Origin: Pseudomonadota bacterium
GTDB lineage: Bacteria; Pseudomonadota; Alphaproteobacteria; SHVZ01
DNA: 64,000 bases
Direction: 5' to 3'
Assembly (NCBI GenBank): GCA_016195085.1
Contig: JACQAG010000012.1
Location: 1-64,000, forward strand
Position numbers and translations under genes: made by a program. Below the pieces are notes generated by a model that ran no database searches, was not told the origin of the DNA, and saw only the letters and a list, made by a program, of their open reading frames with translations. Shown here piece by piece: positions 28,529 through 39,893 of this stretch (position 1 is its first letter; the number at the start of each line of letters is the position of its first letter).

Positions 28529-30319
28529 ATGGCCGATCGCCCCGCCCCAAAAGTGACCGCTTCCAACGAGCCGATGTCGGGTGCCGACATCGTTCTCAAG
28601 GCGCTGGTCGACCAGGGCGTCGAGGTCATGTTCGGCTATCCCGGCGGGGCGGTGCTGCCGATCTACGACGCGCTCTTTAAGACCAACTCGGTCCGCCATG
28701 TCCTGGTGCGCCACGAGCAGGGTGCCGTGCATTCGGCCGAGGGCTATGCGCGCTCGACCGGCCGGGTCGGCGTGGTGCTGGTGACTTCCGGGCCGGGTGC
28801 GACCAATGCGGTGACCGGGCTGACCGACGCGCTCATGGATTCGATCCCGGTCGTCTGCCTCACCGGCCAGGTGCCCACGCATCTCATCGGCAACGATGCC
28901 TTCCAGGAAGCCGACACCACCGGCATCACCCGGCCCTGCACCAAGCACAACTACCTCGTCAAAGACATCAACGACCTCGCCCGCACCATGCACGAGGCCT
29001 TCTATGTGGCGCGCTCCGGCCGCCCGGGCCCGGTGGTGGTGGACCTGCCGAAGGACATTCAACTGGCGAAGGGGCCCTATGTCGGCCCCGAGGCGATCGA
29101 GCACAGGAGCTATCGGCCCCGGCGCCAGCCCGAGGCCGACCGCGTGGCCGAGGCGGTGGCGTTGCTCAGCCGGGCCAAGCGGCCGATCATCTATGCCGGC
29201 GGCGGCGTCATCAATTCCGGCCCGCGGGCGAGCGAGCTGCTCAGCCAGTTCGCGCATCTCACTGGCTTTCCCACCACCTTGACCTTGATGGGGCTGGGCG
29301 GTCTGCCCGCGTCCGACCCGCTGTTTCTCGGCATGCTCGGCATGCACGGCACCTACGAGGCCAACCTCGCCATGCACCACTGCGACGTCATGCTGGCGGT
29401 CGGCGCCCGCTTCGACGATCGCGTCACCGGCAAGCTCAGCGCCTTTGCTCCCAATTCGAAGAAGATCCACATCGACATCGACCCTTCCTCGATCAACAAG
29501 AACGTCCGCGTCGACGTGGCGGTGGTGGGCGACGTGGCCGAGACCCTGGAGGCGATGATCCAGTGCTGGAAGCGGACCAAGGCCGCTTCCGACGGCGGCG
29601 CCATCGCCGACTGGTGGAAGTCCATCGACGGCTGGCGGGCGCGCAACTGCCTCAGCTACCGCGGCTCGAAGACGATCATCAAACCGCAATACGCCCTCCA
29701 GCGCCTCTATGCGGCGACCAAGGATCTCGACACCTACATCACCACCGAGGTGGGCCAGCATCAGATGTGGGCGGCGCAGTTCTACAAGTTCGAGAAGCCG
29801 AACCGGTGGATGACCTCGGGCGGGCTCGGCACCATGGGTTACGGCCTGCCGGCCGCCATCGGCGTGCAGATGGCCCATCCCGACGCGCTGGTGATCGACG
29901 TCGCCGGCGAGGCCTCGATCCTCATGAACATCCAGGAGATGTCGACGGCCGTGCAGTACCGGCTGCCGGTCAAGGTCTTCATCCTCAACAACCAATGGAT
30001 GGGCATGGTCCGCCAGTGGCAGGAGCTGATCCATGGCGGCCGCTACAGCGAGAGCTACACCGAGGCGCTGCCGGACTTCGTCAAGCTGGCCGAGGCCTTC
30101 GGCGGTGTCGGCTTGCGCGCGACCAAGCCCAGCGAGGTCGACGACGTCATCGCCGAGATGCTGAAGGCGAAGCGGCCGTGCATCGTCGACGTCCAGGTCG
30201 ACCAGCGCGAGAACTGCTTCCCGATGATCCCCTCGGGTGCCGCCCACAACGAGATGATCCTCGGGCCCGATGAGCAGACTGTGACACCCACCTCCGAGGA
30301 AGGGATGGTCCTGGTCTAG
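28529..30319 (+). CDS. ilvB: Acetolactate synthase large subunit
   Basis: 596 residues with the three TPP-enzyme domains. The catalytic Glu lies in RHEQGAVHSAEGYARSTG near residue 62; FAD/central domain GLGGLPASDPLFLGMLGMHG; and the TPP-Mg binding region GEASILMN with ILNNQWMGMVRQWQ. It condenses pyruvate with pyruvate or 2-oxobutyrate, the first common step to Val, Leu and Ile. The ATG follows AGGA. It heads an ilvB-ilvN-ilvC cluster. The 107-nt upstream gap includes a perfect 6-bp hairpin (28479-28493) of unknown meaning. Confidence 0.96.
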   Translation: MADRPAPKVTASNEPMSGADIVLKALVDQGVEVMFGYPGGAVLPIYDALFKTNSVRHVLVRHEQGAVHSAEGYARSTGRVGVVLVTSGPGATNAVTGLTDALMDSIPVVCLTGQVPTHLIGNDAFQEADTTGITRPCTKHNYLVKDINDLARTMHEAFYVARSGRPGPVVVDLPKDIQLAKGPYVGPEAIEHRSYRPRRQPEADRVAEAVALLSRAKRPIIYAGGGVINSGPRASELLSQFAHLTGFPTTLTLMGLGGLPASDPLFLGMLGMHGTYEANLAMHHCDVMLAVGARFDDRVTGKLSAFAPNSKKIHIDIDPSSINKNVRVDVAVVGDVAETLEAMIQCWKRTKAASDGGAIADWWKSIDGWRARNCLSYRGSKTIIKPQYALQRLYAATKDLDTYITTEVGQHQMWAAQFYKFEKPNRWMTSGGLGTMGYGLPAAIGVQMAHPDALVIDVAGEASILMNIQEMSTAVQYRLPVKVFILNNQWMGMVRQWQELIHGGRYSESYTEALPDFVKLAEAFGGVGLRATKPSEVDDVIAEMLKAKRPCIVDVQVDQRENCFPMIPSGAAHNEMILGPDEQTVTPTSEEGMVLV

Positions 30320-30359
30320 GCGGAAACGCCTGGCCGGAACCGTCCCTCGGTTCGCGACG

Positions 30360-30869
30360 ATGACCCAAGTGAAGATCGACACGCACGTGCTTGCCGTGCT
30401 CGTGGACAACGAGCCGGGCGTGCTGGCGCGCGTCATCGGGCTGTTCTCCGGCCGCGGCTACAACATCGAGAGCCTTACGGTGGCCGAGGTCGAAGCCGCC
30501 AAGCGGCTGTCGCGCATCACCGTCGTCACCTCCGGCACGCCGATGATCATCGAGCAGATCAAGGCGCAGCTCGATCGGCTGGTGCCGGTGCATGCGGTGC
30601 GCGACCTGACCATCGAAGGCCCGCATGTGGCGCGCGAGATGGCGCTCATCAAAGTGGCGGGGACCGGCGAGAAGCGGGTGGAATCGCTCCGCATCGCCGA
30701 CGTCTTCCGCGCCCGCGTGGTCGATTCCACCACCGAGAGCTTCGTCTTCGAGATGACGGGCTCGACCGAGAAGCTGAATGCCTTCATCAACCTCATGCAG
30801 CCATTGGGCCTGGTCGATGTGAGCCGCACCGGCATCGTCGCCATCAGCCGCGGCCCAAAGCCGATCTGA
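30360..30869 (+). CDS. ilvN: Acetolactate synthase small (regulatory) subunit
   Basis: 169 residues. An N-terminal ACT domain (VDNEPGVLARVIGLFSGRGY at 17-36) binds valine for feedback inhibition; the C-terminal half (RVVDSTTESFVFEMTGS, RTGIVAISRG) is the small-subunit dimerisation domain. It starts 40 nt after ilvB and precedes ilvC by 21 nt. Also called ilvH in related genomes. Confidence 0.95.
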   Translation: MTQVKIDTHVLAVLVDNEPGVLARVIGLFSGRGYNIESLTVAEVEAAKRLSRITVVTSGTPMIIEQIKAQLDRLVPVHAVRDLTIEGPHVAREMALIKVAGTGEKRVESLRIADVFRARVVDSTTESFVFEMTGSTEKLNAFINLMQPLGLVDVSRTGIVAISRGPKPI

Positions 30870-31910
<1,041 letters not shown>

Positions 31911-32295
31911 CCGCTGGGCGCCTATCGCCCTCGCCGCAGCGGCCGTCGCCGGTGGCGAGGATGCGGCTGTGGTGATTCGCCGGCCGCCGGGGTGTGGCGC
32001 GAGCGCCAAACGGAATTCGCGCACCACCCTTCGCGTCTGCATGAAAAAAACGCGCAAAGTAGCGGATACACCACACAAAAACGTTGCGAGCGCAGGCACG
32101 AAAAGCGTACACATGTGCTTGCCGCGCCGCGCGTCGGGCAGTGTCCTTCGGGGGGCATGGTCTCGCGCTTCGAGACCCGAGCCGCTGCGGTGGCTCCGGT
32201 CCGCCGGTCTCGGCGGCTTTGAAAGGGGATGGACGGTGCGAACCTATGGGTTCGAAGGGAGTAGCGTGGACGCGGTGCGGGCCGATCGCCGCGCC

Positions 32296-32373
32296 GTGTG
32301 TCGGTTTGCCCCTGCAACCCTGCGGTGCCGTCGTCTCTTCGGGCTCGGGCTGCTGCGACTTAGCCGCCCCTGA
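32296..32373 (+). CDS. Possible leucine-rich leader peptide of leuA
   Basis: A GTG-started frame of 25 codons, MCRFAPATLRCRRLFGLGLL then RLSRP, contains six leucines, five of them in the last 12 codons, using CTC, CTC, CTG, CTG and CTT in the cluster. Its TGA lies in the 5' arm of a hairpin upstream of leuA. This is the layout of a leucine attenuator, known from other proteobacterial leuA genes. No strong ribosome binding site is seen and the start is a guess, so confidence is low. Confidence 0.3.
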   Translation: MCRFAPATLRCRRLFGLGLLRLSRP

Positions 32374-32441
32374 GCGCCACCGTTCGCCATGCGATGCGAC
32401 AGGTGTTCAGGGGTGTGATGGCTAGCGTGAACAGCAACCCC
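32367..32441 (+). promoter_or_regulatory. Competing RNA helices upstream of leuA (possible attenuator)
   Basis: CCCCTGA (32367-32373) can pair with TCAGGGG (32407-32413), extended inside by CACC (32378-32381) with GGTG (32402-32405). The same G-run, as GGGGT (32410-32414), can instead pair with ACCCC (32437-32441). The two pairings exclude each other. No T tract follows, so control would have to act on leuA translation initiation (AAGGA at 32451) or on a factor-dependent terminator. Confidence 0.35.
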
Positions 32442-32464
32442 AATCGGCCCAAGGACCTCCCGCA

Positions 32465-34021
32465 ATGATCTCCGCGACGCCAGACAAAGACCGCGTCGTC
32501 ATCTTCGACACGACCTTGCGCGACGGCGAGCAATCGCCCGGTGCCTCGATGAATCTCGATGAGAAGCTGCGCATCGCCCTCGTCTTGGAAGAGATGGGCG
32601 TCGATGTGATCGAGGCCGGTTTCCCGATCTCCTCCAACGGCGACTTCGAGGCGGTCAGGCGCATCGCAGAAACGATCAAGGCCTCGACCGTCGCCGGTCT
32701 CGCGCGCGCCGCGCGCGGCGACATCGACCGCGCCGCGGAGGCGCTCAAGCAGGCCCGGCGCAAGCGCATCCACACCTTCATCTCGACCAGCCCTCTGCAC
32801 ATGAAGTTCAAGCTGCAGATGGAGCCCCAGCAGGTGCACCAGGCGGTCATCGACAGCGTGAGCCACGCGCGCCGCTACACCGACGATGTGGAATGGAGCC
32901 CGGAAGACGGTTCGCGCACCGAGCATGACTTCCTCTGCCGCTGCGTCGAGAGCGCGATCAAGGCGGGTGCGCGCACCATCAACATCCCCGACACCGTCGG
33001 CTATGCCGTGCCCGAGGAGTTCGGCGGCCTCATCGCCATGCTGAAGAACCGCGTACCCAACATCGACAAGGCGATCATCTCGGTGCATTGCCACAACGAT
33101 CTGGGGCTCGCGGTCGCAAATTCCCTGGCCGCCGTCAACGCCGGCGCGCGCCAGGTCGAATGCACGATCAACGGGCTGGGCGAGCGCGCAGGCAATGCGG
33201 CGCTGGAAGAGATCGTCATGGCGCTGCGCACCCGCGCCGACGCCATGCCCTATACGACCGGCGTCAAGACCGAGCTCATCACCAAGGCCTCGCGCCTGGT
33301 CTCCACCATCACCGGCTTCGTGGTGCAGCCGAACAAGGCGATCGTCGGCGCCAACGCCTTCGCGCACGAGAGCGGCATCCACCAGGACGGGATGCTGAAG
33401 AACGCCCAGACCTACGAGATCATGACGCCGGAGTCCATCGGCCTCAACCGCTCGAAACTGGTCTTGGGCAAGCTCTCGGGCCGCACCGCCTTCAGGTCCA
33501 AGCTGAAGGAGCTGGGCTTCGAGCTGGGCGACAATGCGCTGAAGGAAGCCTTCGCGCGCTTCAAGGACCTGGCCGACAAGAAGCGCCATGTGTTCGACGA
33601 GGACATCGTGGCCTTGGTCGACGACGAGGTGGTGCGGACGAACGATCGCATTCGCTTCGTCAGCCTGCAGGTCGTCTGCGGCTCCAAGGGACCGCAAACC
33701 GCCGAGCTCGAGCTCATGGTCGACGGCGCGCTCAAAGCGACCAAGGCCGCCGGCGACGGGCCGGTCGATGCCACCTTCAACGCCATCAAGCAGCTCTACC
33801 CGCATGAAGCGCGGCTGACCCTGTTCCAGGTGCATGCGGTGACCGAAGGCACCGATGCCCAGGCGCAGGTGACCGTGCGCATGGAGGAGAACGGCAAATC
33901 CGTGAACGGCCAGGGCGCCGACGTCGACACGCTCGTCGCCGCCGCCCGCGCCTACGTGCATGCGCTCAACAAGCTCCTGGTCAAGCGCCAGAAGCACAAG
34001 CCGGAGGCGCTCACCGCCTGA
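32465..34021 (+). CDS. leuA: 2-isopropylmalate synthase
   Basis: 518 residues. The DRE-TIM barrel has [13 protein letters not shown] at 14-26 (DRE catalytic loop) and the metal-binding [13 protein letters not shown] near 202. GTRADAMPY-like and [10 protein letters not shown] segments follow, and the C-terminal 140 residues form the LeuA allosteric domain that binds leucine. It condenses acetyl-CoA with 2-oxoisovalerate, committing carbon to leucine. AAGGA lies about nine bases before the ATG. Confidence 0.96.
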   Translation: MISATPDKDRVVIFDTTLRDGEQSPGASMNLDEKLRIALVLEEMGVDVIEAGFPISSNGDFEAVRRIAETIKASTVAGLARAARGDIDRAAEALKQARRKRIHTFISTSPLHMKFKLQMEPQQVHQAVIDSVSHARRYTDDVEWSPEDGSRTEHDFLCRCVESAIKAGARTINIPDTVGYAVPEEFGGLIAMLKNRVPNIDKAIISVHCHNDLGLAVANSLAAVNAGARQVECTINGLGERAGNAALEEIVMALRTRADAMPYTTGVKTELITKASRLVSTITGFVVQPNKAIVGANAFAHESGIHQDGMLKNAQTYEIMTPESIGLNRSKLVLGKLSGRTAFRSKLKELGFELGDNALKEAFARFKDLADKKRHVFDEDIVALVDDEVVRTNDRIRFVSLQVVCGSKGPQTAELELMVDGALKATKAAGDGPVDATFNAIKQLYPHEARLTLFQVHAVTEGTDAQAQVTVRMEENGKSVNGQGADVDTLVAAARAYVHALNKLLVKRQKHKPEALTA

Positions 34022-34098
34022 GCCGACGCGTCTCCAAGGCTAGGGGGCGGGGGCAGACAGCGGCCGAGGGTCGGACGAAACGAGGAAGGACTAACTAG

Positions 34099-34836
<738 letters not shown>

Positions 34837-34904
34837 CCAAGGAGGGGCGGGGGTGATCCAGGAACAGGCACCGTCTCCTTCCCCTCGCTGACGGGGGAGC
34901 GAAG

Positions 34905-35786
34905 GTGCAGCCGCCGGTCCGACGTTCGTTCACCCGCATCGCCGAGCCGCTGCGCGGCTTGGCGCAGCGCTTTGCCTTCCTGCTTCTGGTGCTGGGCACC
35001 TTCGGCCTGATGGTCGTCGGCAAGGCCGACATCATCCTCATCGATCGGTTGCGCGCGGCCGTCGCCGACGGCGTGGCGCCGATCCTGGCATTCCTCTCCG
35101 AGCCGGCGGCCAGGGTGGCCGACGTGCTGCAGACCATGCGCGAGCTGGGTGAGCTGCGCCAGCAGAACCATGAGCTCAAGGTCGAGAACGAGCGGCTGAA
35201 CCAGTGGCAGTTCGTGGCCAGGCGCATGGAAGCCGAGAACAACGCCTTGCGGCAGCTCTCGCGCCTGGTCATCGATCCGCCGGCGCATTTCATCACCGGC
35301 CGCGTGGTGGCCGATGGCGGCGGCGTGTTCGTGCGTTCGCTCCTGGTCGATGCCGGACGGCGCGCCGGCGCCGAGCGCGGCCAGGCGGTCTTGACCGCCG
35401 AAGGGCTGGTCGGCCGGGTCTCCGAGGTGGGCGAGCGCGCGGCCAGGGTGATCCTGCTGACCGATCTCAACAGCCGCATCCCGGTCTTGATCGAGGCCAG
35501 CCGCGACCGGGCGATGCTCACCGGCGACAACGGCGAACATCCGAGGCTCATGTACCTGCCGGCCACGGCGCGGGCGGTTCCGGGCGACCGCATCGTCACC
35601 TCGGGCGACGGGGGCGCCTTCCCGCCGGGGATTCCCGTGGGCGTGGTGATCGACTCCCCGGACAGCGGCATCCGGGTGCAGCCCTATGTGGACTTCACCC
35701 GGCTCGAATATGTGCGGCTGGTCGATTTCAAGCTGGACGCGCCGAGCGTGACCACCGAGGTGCCGCGCGGCCGGCCGAAGCGATGA
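34905..35786 (+). CDS. mreC: Rod shape-determining protein MreC
   Basis: 293 residues from a GTG. One N-terminal membrane helix (FAFLLLVLGTFGLMVVG, about 25-41), a periplasmic coiled coil (ELGELRQQNHELKVENERL, about 82-100) and the double beta-barrel MreC domain with GLVGRVSEVGERAARVILLTD and GDRIVTSGDGGAFPPGIPVG. MreC scaffolds the lateral-wall synthesis complex and contacts PBP2. Its stop overlaps the mreD start (ATGA). Confidence 0.94.
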   Translation: MQPPVRRSFTRIAEPLRGLAQRFAFLLLVLGTFGLMVVGKADIILIDRLRAAVADGVAPILAFLSEPAARVADVLQTMRELGELRQQNHELKVENERLNQWQFVARRMEAENNALRQLSRLVIDPPAHFITGRVVADGGGVFVRSLLVDAGRRAGAERGQAVLTAEGLVGRVSEVGERAARVILLTDLNSRIPVLIEASRDRAMLTGDNGEHPRLMYLPATARAVPGDRIVTSGDGGAFPPGIPVGVVIDSPDSGIRVQPYVDFTRLEYVRLVDFKLDAPSVTTEVPRGRPKR

Positions 35787-36292
35787 CGCCGGCGATCGCC
35801 CATTGGCTCGACGTCTGGGGCAGGCGATCGACACCGGTCCTTACCATCCTCATGCTCGTGCTCATCGGCGTCGTTCCCTTCTCCGTCCCCGGCCTGCCTC
35901 TGGTGGCACCGGCCGGGCCGATGATCGCGGTCTTCTATTGGGCGGTCTATCGCCCCGACCTCTTGCCGGCGGTCGCCGTCTTCGCCCTCGGCCTGGCTGA
36001 GGACGTGCTCGCGGGCACGCCGATCGGCGTCAGCTCGCTTGTCTATCTCTTCGTCTACGGCACATCCTTGAGCCAGAGGCGGGCGCTCCTCGGCAAGCCC
36101 TTCGTGCTGGCTTGGATGGTGCTTCTGGTGATCGGGCTGGGTGCCGCCGCGATCGCCTGGCTGCTCAACTCGATCCTCTTGAGCGCGCTGGTGCCGCCGC
36201 GCGCCCTCATCTTCCAGACCTTGGCGACGATCGTGCTGTTTCCATGCCTTGCCTGGGCGCTGGTGCGCGTCCACCGCTACCTGGTGCATTAG
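35783..36292 (+). CDS. mreD: Rod shape-determining protein MreD
   Basis: 169 residues with about five membrane helices. PDLLPAVAVFALGLAEDVLAGTPIG is a clear MreD core. The ATG overlaps the mreC stop, and mrdA starts 4 nt after its stop, so mreC, mreD and mrdA are tightly coupled. It is an inner-membrane partner of MreC in the elongasome. Confidence 0.91.
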   Translation: MTPAIAHWLDVWGRRSTPVLTILMLVLIGVVPFSVPGLPLVAPAGPMIAVFYWAVYRPDLLPAVAVFALGLAEDVLAGTPIGVSSLVYLFVYGTSLSQRRALLGKPFVLAWMVLLVIGLGAAAIAWLLNSILLSALVPPRALIFQTLATIVLFPCLAWALVRVHRYLVH

Positions 36293-36296
36293 TCCG

Positions 36297-38192
36297 ATGA
36301 AGTGGAACGACAAGGAGCAGGATCGCTCGCGGCTGTTCACCCGCCGCGCCAGCCTGATTGCCGGCGGCAAGCTGGCACTGCTGGCCACGCTGGTCGGGCG
36401 CATGTACTACCTGCAGATCTTGCAGAGCGACCGCTACCAGAAGCTGGCCGAGGACAACCGCATCAATCTCAGGCTGCTGGCGCCGCCACGCGGCCTCATC
36501 CTCGATCGCCATGGCACGCCGATCGCATCCAATCAGCAGAACTACCGCGTGGTGCTGGTGGCCGAAGAGACCGCCGACATCAATCTCAGCTTGGATGCGC
36601 TCTCGGAGCTGATTCCGCTCGCCGAGCGGGACCGCAGGCGCATCTTGCGCGAGGCCAAGCGCAAGCGGTCGTTCGTGCCGGTGCTGGTGCGCGACAATCT
36701 CTCCTGGGAGGAAGTGAGCCGGATCGAGGTGAACGCGCTCAAGCTGCCTGGGCTCTCGATCGAAGCGGGTCTCACGCGCAGCTACCCTTATGGCGAGACG
36801 ACGACCCATGTCGTTGGCTATGTCGCCCCGGTCTCCGAGCAGGAGCTGACCGGCGACCCGCTTCTGGAGCTGCCGGAGCTCCGCATCGGCAAGAGTGGCG
36901 TTGAACGCTTCCACGATCTCGATCTTCGCGGCAACGCCGGCACCAGCCAGGTCGAGGTCAATGCGCTCGGCCGGGTGATCAGAGAGCTGAGCCGGGACGA
37001 AGGCAAGCCCGGACGCACCATCGGCCTCACCCTCGATATCGGCCTGCAGAACCTGGTCATGGCCCGGCTCGCCAAACAGGAGAGCGCATCGGCGGTGGTG
37101 ATGAGCGTCGCCGACGGCGAAGTGTTGGCACTGGCCTCGCATCCCAGCTACGATCCCGCTGCCTTCGCCCGCGGCTTGACTGGCCAGGAATGGCAAGACC
37201 TGCTCAACCATCCCCGCCAGGCGCTCAACAACAAGGCGATCGCCGGACAGTATCCCCCGGGCTCCACCTTCAAGACGATGACCGCGCTGGCGGCGCTCGA
37301 GAGCGGCCTGCTCACGCCCTCGCACCGGGTCTCTTGTCCCGGGCATTTCGAGCTCGGCACGACGCGTTTCCATTGCTGGAAGCACGAAGGTCACGGCAGC
37401 CTCGACATGCTGCAAGGCATCTGCCAATCCTGCGACGTGTACTTTTACGATGTGGCGCGGCGGGTCGGCATGGAGCGCATCTCGGCCATGTCCCGCCGGT
37501 TCGGGCTCGGGAGCGATCTCGGCTTCGATCTTCCCGGCGTGCGCACGGGGCTTATACCCAGCAATGAATGGAAGCGGGCGTCGACCGGCGAGGCCTGGCA
37601 GCCCGGCGACACGGTCAACCTCGGCATTGGCCAGGGCTACATCACGGTGACGCCGTTGCAGCTGGCGACGATGGCGGCCCGGATTGCCAGCGGCCGTGCG
37701 GTGGTACCGCGCCTCACCCGCGAGCTCATCGGCAGCGATCGGGTGGCCGAAAAGGTCATCGAGGAAGCGCCCGATCTCGGCATCTCCCCGGCCAGCCTCG
37801 CCGTGATCCGCGCCGGCATGGACGCCGTCTCCAACGACATCGTGCATGGCACGGCGCGCAACAAGGATCAGCGTATCGCCGAACCTTCGATGCACATGGC
37901 CGGCAAGACCGGCAGCGCCCAGGTGAAGCGCATCACCCAGTATGAGCGCGACCACAAGCTCTTCGACCAGAAGAAATGGCCCTGGAAGGACCGCCACCAC
38001 GCGCTCTTCATCGCCTTTGCGCCGGTGCAGGCGCCGGCCTATTGCTGCTCCGTGGTAGTCGAGCACGGCATGGGCGGCGCCAGCGCAGCAGCGCCGATCG
38101 CCCGCGATATTCTGCTGGAAGCGCAGACCCGCGACATCTTGCGTCGTGGACCCGTCGATAGGCTCGCCGGAGCGTCGACCACGAAAGGATGA
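36297..38192 (+). CDS. mrdA: Penicillin-binding protein 2 (elongasome transpeptidase)
   Basis: 631 residues. One N-terminal membrane anchor (ASLIAGGKLALLATLVGRM, about 18-36), the PBP dimerisation domain (about 50-230) and a transpeptidase domain with SxxK serine in PPGSTFKTM near residue 322, SCD in CQSCDVYFYD as the SxN-equivalent, and KTGSAQ near residue 540. It cross-links lateral-wall peptidoglycan. rodA normally follows directly; here a tRNA gene follows after 69 nt. Confidence 0.95.
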   Translation: MKWNDKEQDRSRLFTRRASLIAGGKLALLATLVGRMYYLQILQSDRYQKLAEDNRINLRLLAPPRGLILDRHGTPIASNQQNYRVVLVAEETADINLSLDALSELIPLAERDRRRILREAKRKRSFVPVLVRDNLSWEEVSRIEVNALKLPGLSIEAGLTRSYPYGETTTHVVGYVAPVSEQELTGDPLLELPELRIGKSGVERFHDLDLRGNAGTSQVEVNALGRVIRELSRDEGKPGRTIGLTLDIGLQNLVMARLAKQESASAVVMSVADGEVLALASHPSYDPAAFARGLTGQEWQDLLNHPRQALNNKAIAGQYPPGSTFKTMTALAALESGLLTPSHRVSCPGHFELGTTRFHCWKHEGHGSLDMLQGICQSCDVYFYDVARRVGMERISAMSRRFGLGSDLGFDLPGVRTGLIPSNEWKRASTGEAWQPGDTVNLGIGQGYITVTPLQLATMAARIASGRAVVPRLTRELIGSDRVAEKVIEEAPDLGISPASLAVIRAGMDAVSNDIVHGTARNKDQRIAEPSMHMAGKTGSAQVKRITQYERDHKLFDQKKWPWKDRHHALFIAFAPVQAPAYCCSVVVEHGMGGASAAAPIARDILLEAQTRDILRRGPVDRLAGASTTKG

Positions 38193-38261
38193 CGCAGCGT
38201 GGGGCGCCCGCCCTCGACAAGGCGGTGAGGCTTTGCTATACCCCCGCCCTCCCGAGCGGAC

Positions 38262-38336
<75 letters not shown>

Positions 38337-38337
<1 letters not shown>

Positions 38338-38384
38338 CTTTTCAGACTTTAGCGGGAACGGGTTAGCTTCACTTTTCAGACTTT
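38337..38384. repeat. 14-bp direct repeat next to tRNA-Lys (candidate att remnant)
   Basis: ACTTTTCAGACTTT occurs at 38337-38350 and again at 38371-38384. The first copy shares its first base with the tRNA CCA end, and the second begins at the stop codon of the integrase remnant. This arrangement suggests a duplicated integration junction. I did not find the tRNA 3' end repeated elsewhere in the window. Confidence 0.45.
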
Positions 38385-38571
38385 CGTTGCCGCCCTGTCT
38401 CCCGGCGCCAGGCGTCCAGCCTGGTGATGGCGGCCCGCGCCAGGGTGGAATCCCAGGGAAGATAGACCTCGAGGATCCGGGTCACGGTCGCGGATTTGTG
38501 CCCCGAGACGTTGGCGATCTGGAGCGCGGTGCAGCCGTCGCGGCCGGGATTGATGGCGGCCGACCGGATCT
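38369..38571 (-). pseudogene. Tyrosine recombinase/integrase, C-terminal remnant
   Basis: Read on the minus strand, the frame ending at the TGA 38369-38371 gives about 65 residues resembling the end of phage-type tyrosine recombinases: GCTALQIANVSGHKS carries the conserved GH before the catalytic region, followed by RILEVYLPWDSTLARAAITR. The N-terminal part and the catalytic Arg box are gone; upstream the neighbouring hypothetical gene takes over. Its place beside tRNA-Lys fits an integrated element that has since decayed. Confidence 0.6.
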
Positions 38572-39668
38572 CAGCCAGACACGATTGGCGCGGGCGGCGG
38601 CTCGACGGACGGACGTGGATGCAGGCTGGCCAGTCGCATGATCGTGTCCAGCCCCGGCATCATATCCGAAAGAATGAAATTCGCCCGCTTCTCCAGGCTG
38701 GTGCGCCTGCCGACGAACTGCTCCTGCCAGGTCAGGGTCTTCACGTCGAGGCCGCAGAGGATGCCGCCGATGATGTCATGCTGCCGCGTCACCGCATCGC
38801 GAAGATCGCCGAAGGCGTTCATGTTGATGTCATCCCAAAACACCTTCGCGGTCGCATCGAAGCTGTCGAGCAAGCCGCTTGTGGCTTTGCCGATACGGTC
38901 CAGCGCGTCGAGCATTTCCTCGCATTTCTGCTGGAAGCCGGTGTCGACGCGAAACCGCGATCCTTCCGCGGTCTCCCGCGTCCATGCGACGAAATCCGTC
39001 AGCTTCGGCTTGATATGCTCGAAGATGCTCCGGTAGTAGGCCATCGAGAGAAAGACGTCGCCGTATTCCTCGAGGAACGTCGGGATCTCCGCCAAGCCAA
39101 TGCGCATCCGTTGTGCCAGGATCTGCAAATTGTGCAACGCCTCGGTCCGGTCGGGGTGCGAAAACAAGCCCACGAGCTGGTCGAAATCCGTAATCTTGTG
39201 GTCGCCGCCGCCATACACCTTCTGAATCAGCGGCAAGGTGAATACGCGCATGAACTCCACGAGCTTCTGCTTCTTGGCGTTCGACAGCTGGAGATGTTCG
39301 GTCGACGTCACCGCGATGCCAAGCCGGCGCAGCTGAATGCGCATGGTGTAGACATCGAAGCTGGCCATCACGGCGAGCCGCCTGAGGACGCTCAGATCGT
39401 CGAGCAGCTGTGCGCTGCTGTCGAAGTACGTAGGAAGGTCCTCGACCGTGATCTGCCCGCTGACCTTGTTGTCGACGCTGAACACCTCGATCACGGTCTC
39501 GAGACGAACATTCTTGGTCAATCGCCACTTCCGCAAGCCGATGGTTTTCAGGGGCAAGGAGGCCAGCGGCAGGAAATGCAGGGAATCCTTCTCATAATCC
39601 GCAATGCTTGCATGCGGACTCGACGCGGGCTCCTCAGTTGGGCGATCGCCTGATGATGCGTTCGGCAC
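38571..39668 (-). CDS. Hypothetical protein, family not recognised
   Basis: 365 residues from a GTG preceded by AAAGGCGGC; a TTG 23 codons upstream is possible. It appears soluble and helical, with no signal peptide or membrane segment. The segment with EVFSVDNKVSGQITVEDLP may be a small strand-rich part, followed by long helices. I do not recognise the family. It is transcribed away from the low-GC glycosyltransferase region and abuts the integrase remnant, so it is probably island cargo or a disrupted resident gene. Confidence 0.6.
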   Translation of the reverse strand: MPNASSGDRPTEEPASSPHASIADYEKDSLHFLPLASLPLKTIGLRKWRLTKNVRLETVIEVFSVDNKVSGQITVEDLPTYFDSSAQLLDDLSVLRRLAVMASFDVYTMRIQLRRLGIAVTSTEHLQLSNAKKQKLVEFMRVFTLPLIQKVYGGGDHKITDFDQLVGLFSHPDRTEALHNLQILAQRMRIGLAEIPTFLEEYGDVFLSMAYYRSIFEHIKPKLTDFVAWTRETAEGSRFRVDTGFQQKCEEMLDALDRIGKATSGLLDSFDATAKVFWDDINMNAFGDLRDAVTRQHDIIGGILCGLDVKTLTWQEQFVGRRTSLEKRANFILSDMMPGLDTIMRLASLHPRPSVEPPPAPIVSG

Positions 39669-39893
39669 GTATTCGCCGCCTTTCAACCGGTCAGGATGCG
39701 GCGCTGGCCGAGCCCGATACCGTCGCAATACATCCAAATAAGAACGCCAAAATTCACAAAAACAGCCAAAGCCGAGAGATAGTAGTCTCTACGGGAAGAC
39801 AATTCATCGAGAACGCCTTGGGTAAATTCCATCTTCTCTTCGCCGCTGGCTTGAACCAGTCGTCAAAGGCGCCTTGCTGTTATCACGGTCACT

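Larger units (their letters stand above)
31911..32464. other. Intergenic region upstream of leuA
   Basis: About 550 bases between ilvC and leuA. The left half has an A-rich run (about 32041-32120) and no recognised gene. The right half holds a Leu-rich short open frame and competing hairpins just before leuA, described separately. Open frames on both strands lack family similarity. Confidence 0.4.
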
